In this document: positions 58,936-64,000 of the stretch, one piece after another
Layout of the letters: each line of letters opens with the position of its first letter
How positions within the stretch are numbered: position 1 is the first letter of the stretch
Assembly (NCBI GenBank): GCA_015847255.1
Contig: JADLZK010001935.1
Coordinates: 1-64,000, forward strand
Length of the DNA stretch: 64,000 bases
Reading direction: 5' to 3'
Origin: Hyparrhenia diplandra
Lineage: Eukaryota > Streptophyta > Magnoliopsida > Poales > Poaceae
The notes under the pieces: generated by a model
What the model was told of the DNA's origin: nothing
Databases searched by the model: none
The model's input: the letters and a program-made list of their open reading frames with translations, nothing else
Translations under genes and position numbers: made by a program

Positions 58936-59671
58936 TGCGGCGGTGACGCGTCAACCGCCGCCTGCCATCCGTGCACCGTGCTGCTTCAACCTCCGCTGTT
59001 AGTTACCGACCGTACCTCTCTGATCCGATGCATTTTCTGGCTGCAGAATGTGGCTTTAGTGTTCAGACTTCAGAGAATATTGAATTGCGTATACGAGTAA
59101 ATGTAGCTGATTTTGTTTTAGCTGGTTTGCCGTTTCGAGCGCTTGTAATCACAAATTCATCGGCTGTGTTCACCGTGTGTATATATAAATTCCCTGAATT
59201 CATCTGTCTATGTAGATCTCTGTTCTTCAGTTCTTCCTGTAATCTGCACTAACACTAACCATTCTACTATGTGTGTATATAAAATCCCCTGAAATCATCT
59301 GTCTTTGAATTATCTGGAGTTAGCGCAGTTCACAAGAGTTCAAGATTATGTGATGAATATCTTGCATGTGGATCTCTGTTCTTCGGTTCTTCCTGTAATC
59401 TGCACTAAGACTAACCATTCTATGACTGGAGTTCAGAAGACTTCAGCTCGAACAGCAGCAGTGCTGCAGGAATGAGTTATTTTTCTTCTTCTCCCGTTCG
59501 TTTTCTGCCAAAAATTTTATACGGCTCGTCGTATTAAGGCACAAAAAAAGGGTGGTAAAAGGCAAATGTGGCCGTGGACCCACCTGTCATTGTCCCTACG
59601 AAGCAAACCCCGTTCCCCCTCCAGTCCTCCACCGTCCTCTGCGTCAAAACGTCGAGAAGCTAGCGCGCGCA
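58936..59671. other. CLE 3' region and ZSWIM7 promoter
   Basis: No gene is supported. A segment of about 90 bp is present twice: 'gatctctgttctt...cttcctgtaatctgcactaa' at about 59,215-59,262 and again near 59,372-59,420, the second with few changes. It is a dispersed duplication roughly 157 bp apart. Confidence 0.5.
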
Positions 59672-60395
59672 ATGTCCGCCGCCACCAGCGTCTCCCTCGC
59701 CGTCGCCGACGCGGTCTGGGCGGAGATCAAATGTGCCGGCCAGGCATCCGACGAGCACCTATCCATGTAAGTAATGGCAAACTGCTCGTCCACTCGGTGC
59801 TGTACCCGCTCTCCCCGGGCATGGTGACATGCTCTCGCTCCCCGCAGCCTCGAGACGCTGTTCGGAAAGAACATGCTGCGGGCTTGCAAGATCGTCGACG
59901 AGCGCGGCGTCCGGCGCGTCACCGGCGCGCCCAGCGGCCGCTCGCTCTTTCTGGTAGGCGCTTCCCCTCTTCGTCTTCCGATTCCCTCGGATGTCTCTCT
60001 CGTGTTCCAGCCAAACTAGCGAACAAGTTGTCACTGCAGGTGATGGGGAGTCGAAGAGGAAGGAGGAGTATCTATGTTTCCCGGAGCACCTCTGCACGTG
60101 CTACTCATTCTTCTACGACGTTGTTGGGCGCGGCGAGCAGCTCAGCGTAAGTGCCCTTACTGCATCAAGAACAAGAAAATTTTATCTGTGCAAACCTTGG
60201 GGAAGATTAGATGGAGTAGCATACTTGTCATCTTTTAGCTCGTGGTTACTGAAATAGAGCTGAATTTTGGGCTATTATGTTTGGTCTTTGCAGTGTAAGC
60301 ACCAGTTAGCTGCACGGCTTGCAGAGGCTGTGGGAGAACACCAGGAGATTGAAGTGAAAGATGAGGAGCTCGCAGATATGCTTGCAAAGCTCTGA
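59672..60395 (+). CDS. SWIM-type zinc finger protein, ZSWIM7/SWS1 homologue
   Basis: ZSWIM7 (SWS1) pairs with a RAD51 paralogue-like partner (SWSAP1/Shu complex) and promotes RAD51-dependent homologous recombination. Exons: 59672-59766, 59848-59953, 60040-60146 and 60294-60395. The protein begins MSAATSVSLAVADAVWAEI and continues 'LETLFGKNMLRACKIVDERG'. The SWIM zinc finger is 'CTCYSFFYDVVGRGEQLSCKH' (C-x-C ... C-x-H), split by intron 3, and the C-terminus is helical ('DEELADMLAKL'). One base is missing from a G run at about 60,044-60,047; with it the product is 136 residues and all exons join in phase. As read, exon 3 is out of frame. The CxCx(n)CxH residues are complete. Confidence 0.9.
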
Positions 60396-60533
60396 GAATG
60401 TGAAACTTTGATTACTTCGGTAATTCACATAATATTTATGAATTGTATCTTCTCCTTGCCCAATCACTCCGATAGTCTGATGCACTGGACTGGAGTTAAG
60501 CACACAGACTACAATAGGGAAATGATGTGCCAG

Positions 60534-60769
60534 AATCCAGGGTAGAATCAGCTCGATATCATCATCCATTTTGTATGCATGATCCTTTGAACTGATTGAT
60601 GAATTGAGATGAATGGTTTGTTCATTCACTATTGATTTAGTTTCACATGCTAATCCAGGGTAGAATCAGCTCGATATCATCATCCTTTTTGTATGCATGG
60701 TCCTTTGAACTGATTGATGAATTGAGATGATGGTTTGTTCATTCACTATTGAGTTAGTTTCACATGCTT
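60534..60769. repeat. 118-bp tandem duplication in the ZSWIM7 3' flank
   Basis: The sequence starting AATCCAGGGTAGAATCAGCT at 60,534 recurs at 60,652 (period 118) with only a few differences. It lies about 140 bp after the ZSWIM7 stop codon and so may lengthen its 3' UTR. Confidence 0.9.
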
Positions 60770-62676
60770 CTTTTATTTATTATCGTCTTCTGACAATATA
60801 CTGTTCTTTCCCTAGTTTCTGTCAGGCCTTGCTGTAGCAATGCTTTAGTGACAGGGGAAGAAGATATGATGTCACACATTGAAATTTGGTCGAAAAATCC
60901 AAGACTTTTCCAACTTGAAGATGCTGGCACATATGCCCCATATGAATACATATATTCCACAATAAATAATACTGAACTGAACTCTACAGGAAGGCATCAG
61001 GATGACAGCTAAAGACTTGAAATATTGAATACCTTTGGTTTAGTGTCTTGAGAATTCAAATCCTTAGTCTGCCCATAATTTAACATAAAGAATTTGCTAA
61101 ATATTGCATTTATAAACCATGTCTTTAAATTTCAATTGTTGTTATGAACTGTTTAGAGCTTTTCTTTGGTAGATGAATGTACTGAATTCCATAACACTGT
61201 GATCTGTTAACTTTATGTGTGTGTTCATAACTAGTATTTTTCAGTAATGTCTAAAGTCATATGGCACTGGTGGATTTCTAAAGGGGATAGTGTCGCAGAG
61301 GACTATGTAACTTGTGTTTCCATGAAATTGATTGGTTTCTGTTCCCACAGTCAACACCGTAGCCGAAAAGTTTCTCTACATTTCATCTTTGGAAGGGCTG
61401 CAGTGGAGATCAGTTTAATCATGATGTGATGATGATATCTCAGTTATCAAGTATTCACCATTGCCTCACCTTCTTATGCTTTCACTAAAGATTCTATTTC
61501 TTTTCCAACTGAAAAGGAATGGGTTCTTGTTCTTTCCATGTATACTTTCACTGATATGTCAATTTATTAGCACTCTTTTTCATATTCTTTCACATTACTT
61601 TGCACGGATTCATTTATATGCTAAGAATCCAGGGCTCTTAGCTTCTTATCTTACGTCTGTGTAATGTTTATACTTTGATGAAACAATTTTAGGTCATATC
61701 ATTTTATTACAAATTGCAATCAATGTATTTTTAAGTAGTACCTGCTTTGAAGTTTCAGTGGACCACGCTGGCGCAGATATTCCAGCATGTGAATATTTGG
61801 TTCTTTGCTATTTGTAAAGAAGCAAATGTCTTGAATATGATTTGTCTTGTGAAACAATGTTTACCAATGACTCAATGAGACAAAATGTATGAATTTGAAC
61901 TGGACTCGTAACTAGCTACCACAAAGATGCAGAATAAGCTAATAAACGTTTTTTTCTTCCATCTTTTTAGATTAGAAGGATCATCACTATCACGGTAAAA
62001 ATCCAAGAGCTCCGTAGGTATTTTCTCAGTTTGCCCTCTATGATTTATATTCATGATTTACTCTCAGTAAGTCAATATGCTCCATAAAACACCAAACATA
62101 AGTCATCCCACTACATTACTGTTCTTTGCTGTTGTTTCTCAAAGAAACTATGTTCCGCCAGGCCAAGAAGACATCAATTTGGCTGGCCAGAGGTGACCAG
62201 CAACCTGTAACTGAAAAAAAAAAAAAAAAACTTTGGGCTCTGTTGCTCCTCTTAATTAAAAGGCAAAGCTCCTGCCATGTTCTTTCCAAAAAAGAAAGAC
62301 AGACATCAATTGTACAATGGTTTGCTATATGGCCACCAATTGCTCATTTCTCTAGCATACAACCAACAATTCCATAAGATTTGGGTTTCATTGAATCAAT
62401 TAGCTATTTTAACTTTTTAAAAAGTTTTAACCAGTTCTAGGTTTGCATTTGTAGATTGGTTGAATTTACACTAACCTGATCCAGTATAACCAAATTCATA
62501 TAACCTACTGCAAGTAACAGCGGAGCAGATAAAGTGCAGTTCGTACACAAGCGTGGGGGCAGCTTCAGACTTTTCTCTCTTACCATGCATTTTATACTTG
62601 TTCACCCAACAGAAATTATGAAAAAGATTACACTTCTCAGAAGATGCTTATATGTAACCTATCTGCTTATTACAAT
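60770..62676. other. AT-rich intergenic spacer
   Basis: No gene, RNA gene or clear repeat was recognised. It lies between the 3' ends of the convergent ZSWIM7-like and zinc-finger genes. A poly-A stretch occurs at 62,214-62,230. Confidence 0.5.
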
Positions 62677-63213
62677 TCACAAGTGCAGGGTCAAGTCAAG
62701 ATTTTTCTCTGTTTGCTTCTTGGACTCCTCTGAACTTGCTGTGAAGCTCCCAGGCCATACTAACCCTCCAGGTTCTTCAATTGCAAAAGGTATCCAGCCA
62801 TTCATTCGGCCTCCGTCAAATCTTGCCACAACAAGAGCAGCTCTTTCACCATGATCCTTCAGAACCGTGGAGTGGGAGTTCACTCTCAAAGGTTGGAGAA
62901 AGGAAGCAGATGGAGGAAGGCTCGTCATCATCTGAAATCTATGCGACTTTCTTGCTGCACACCTCTCCCTCTTGTGTGCATTCTGGTGCCCACCGAGGGC
63001 CTGGGAACTGAAGAACTTTCTCCTACAGTAGTTGCAGGAGAAAGTCCTATGCGGAGTGGCCACTGGTTTCACCTCTTGAGGCTTGGCTTCTTCACTTTTT
63101 GGCGCATGAAGACCCAACTTCAGCCATGGTACTGTGGTATTATCATCAGCTAGACCAGCTTCGTTAACTTGGTCTGCTGACTTCTGCTCTTCAACAGCAG
63201 GTACTCTCTCCAT
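62677..63213 (-). CDS. Single C2H2 (QALGGH) zinc-finger repressor with EAR motif
   Basis: A plant-specific C2H2 transcription factor of 178 residues, intronless, with no frame break. The zinc finger at residues 58-80 reads FSCNYCRRKFFSSQALGGHQ... with ligands C60, C63, H76 and H80 and the QALGGH DNA-contact motif at 71-76. The N-terminal part has an LxL-type 'WLKLGL' at 30-35. The C-terminus is the EAR repression motif 'DLTLHL' (173-178), which recruits TOPLESS-type corepressors. Proteins of this form act in trichome, flower or hormone responses; the exact orthologue is not resolved. The start codon (MERVPAVEEQ) is the first ATG of the open frame. The gene converges with ZSWIM7. Confidence 0.93.
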   Translation of the reverse strand: MERVPAVEEQKSADQVNEAGLADDNTTVPWLKLGLHAPKSEEAKPQEVKPVATPHRTFSCNYCRRKFFSSQALGGHQNAHKRERCAARKSHRFQMMTSLPPSASFLQPLRVNSHSTVLKDHGERAALVVARFDGGRMNGWIPFAIEEPGGLVWPGSFTASSEESKKQTEKNLDLTLHL

Positions 63214-64000
63214 TGCTCTCTTTGTTGGAAGTAGCAGAAGACAGGATTTCTGAAGTTTGTGTTATCGTGCCTCACCCTGCTTCGCTATTGCTATAAAAGA
63301 AGCAGGGGTCTGCAGGCATCAATAATTCAGCAGAAAAGGCGAGCCATTGGTACTTTGAAGTGGACTAGGATATGCTAGTTTTGCAGTAGTGGCAAACATG
63401 TTGGTTCTTGTTATTCTTTGAGATGATATACATGTCATACATAGTGACTGGCTTCAACAAACTTCAGTTTCTTGTCCAGCTCATTCCCTATCAGGTTTGC
63501 ACCTGCTCTAGATAGCAGCGTTATACATTTCTATCAGGTACAGTCCTGCAACCTTATGCAGGGCCACGATTGGTTAGAATTTCCTTATTGTGTGTGCCGT
63601 CATCTGGGGAGCTACTGCTCACACTTGGAATTGTCCTTGTCGATTGAAGTGTAGGAATATATACTGAAAAAAAGAAGTCTTATAAGTTCTTTCCCTTTTT
63701 TTAAAAAAAAATTCTTCTACTTCTTTTCCTTGGGATGCCAAAGTTTTCTGTCGTTCTCTTCTTTTTAAATTGGCTTTAATTTTGCATGTCGACTTTATTG
63801 AGAAGAAATATCAAGTTTTAGGTGGACTGAAGCAAATTCTTTCCAGGTGATTCGTTTAGCTGACCCATATTGTAGCATGCTTTACTGAGAGGTGCTATAG
63901 CCTATCAAGTGCTTTGTTAGTCATCTTTGAACTTATCGCAACTCTCACTCATGCTCTCTTTTTGTCTCTTTAGGCTCAGGCATGGACGCTTATTGACATT
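63214..64000. other. Upstream region of the zinc-finger gene
   Basis: Promoter and leader of the minus-strand C2H2 gene, then AT-rich DNA up to the window edge. No other gene is supported. The sequence continues beyond the window. Confidence 0.5.

Noticed and set aside
1..64000. tRNA, rRNA, CRISPR, operon or bacterial-type regulatory elements
   Set aside because: None seen. Intron-split genes and plant mobile elements show nuclear plant DNA, where operons and CRISPR arrays are not expected.

Overview
The window is nuclear DNA from a grass (Poaceae). It has intron-split genes with GT/AG junctions, GC-rich coding starts in AT-rich surroundings, Stowaway- and Tourist-like MITEs, a CACTA element, a Helitron, LINE pieces, and proteins of grass-typical families. 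The ribosome-inactivating protein gene carries an internal Ala/acidic linker of the kind described for maize-type pro-RIPs, so a panicoid grass is possible. The species cannot be fixed from sequence alone.

Layout. 1-4.2 kb is AT-rich repeat DNA (MITE, degenerate ~60-bp array). From 4,204 upward lies a minus-strand Helitron: a 3' terminus with hairpin and CTAG|T, an RPA70-like gene in 8+ in-phase exons (5.3-7.7 kb), a degraded RepHel (HUH Rep plus PIF1-like helicase, 7.97-12.4 kb) and unassigned upstream DNA. A degenerate ~75-bp array (15.6-15.95 kb) comes before a frameshifted type-1 RIP gene (16.05-16.93 kb). 17.2-21 kb is a nest of mobile elements: MITE, LTR-like segment, LINE remnant and a complete 791-bp CACTA element. 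A papain-type protease follows (21.55-22.67 kb), then a UXT/prefoldin-like gene (minus, 22.9-26.3 kb), a CC-NB-LRR gene (minus, 28.1-32.4 kb), the mismatch-repair gene MSH2 (35.07-43.27 kb, 13 exons), an unrecognised single-pass membrane protein (45.5-47.2 kb), GOT1 (minus, 48.6-50.9 kb), a LINE-like insertion (52.46-54.4 kb), a palindromic tandem array carrying its own small insertion (55.2-55.86 kb), a WPP-domain protein (minus, 56.6-57.1 kb), a CLE peptide gene (58.7-58.9 kb), a ZSWIM7/SWS1 homologue (59.67-60.4 kb) and a C2H2-EAR zinc-finger gene (minus, 62.7-63.2 kb).

Functional links. MSH2 and ZSWIM7 are both DNA repair/recombination factors, but they lie 16 kb apart on a plant chromosome and need not be co-regulated. 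The NB-LRR, RIP and protease genes fit defence-related roles. The rest are housekeeping or developmental genes.

The most important caveat is a recurrent pattern of one- or two-base length changes, mostly in homopolymer runs. They interrupt MSH2, NB-LRR, UXT, WPP, ZSWIM7, RIP, the protease and the membrane-protein gene, yet all introns with intact splice sites stay in phase once the changes are allowed for. This looks more like uncorrected long-read consensus error than simultaneous decay of eight genes. None of these genes should be called a pseudogene from this sequence alone.
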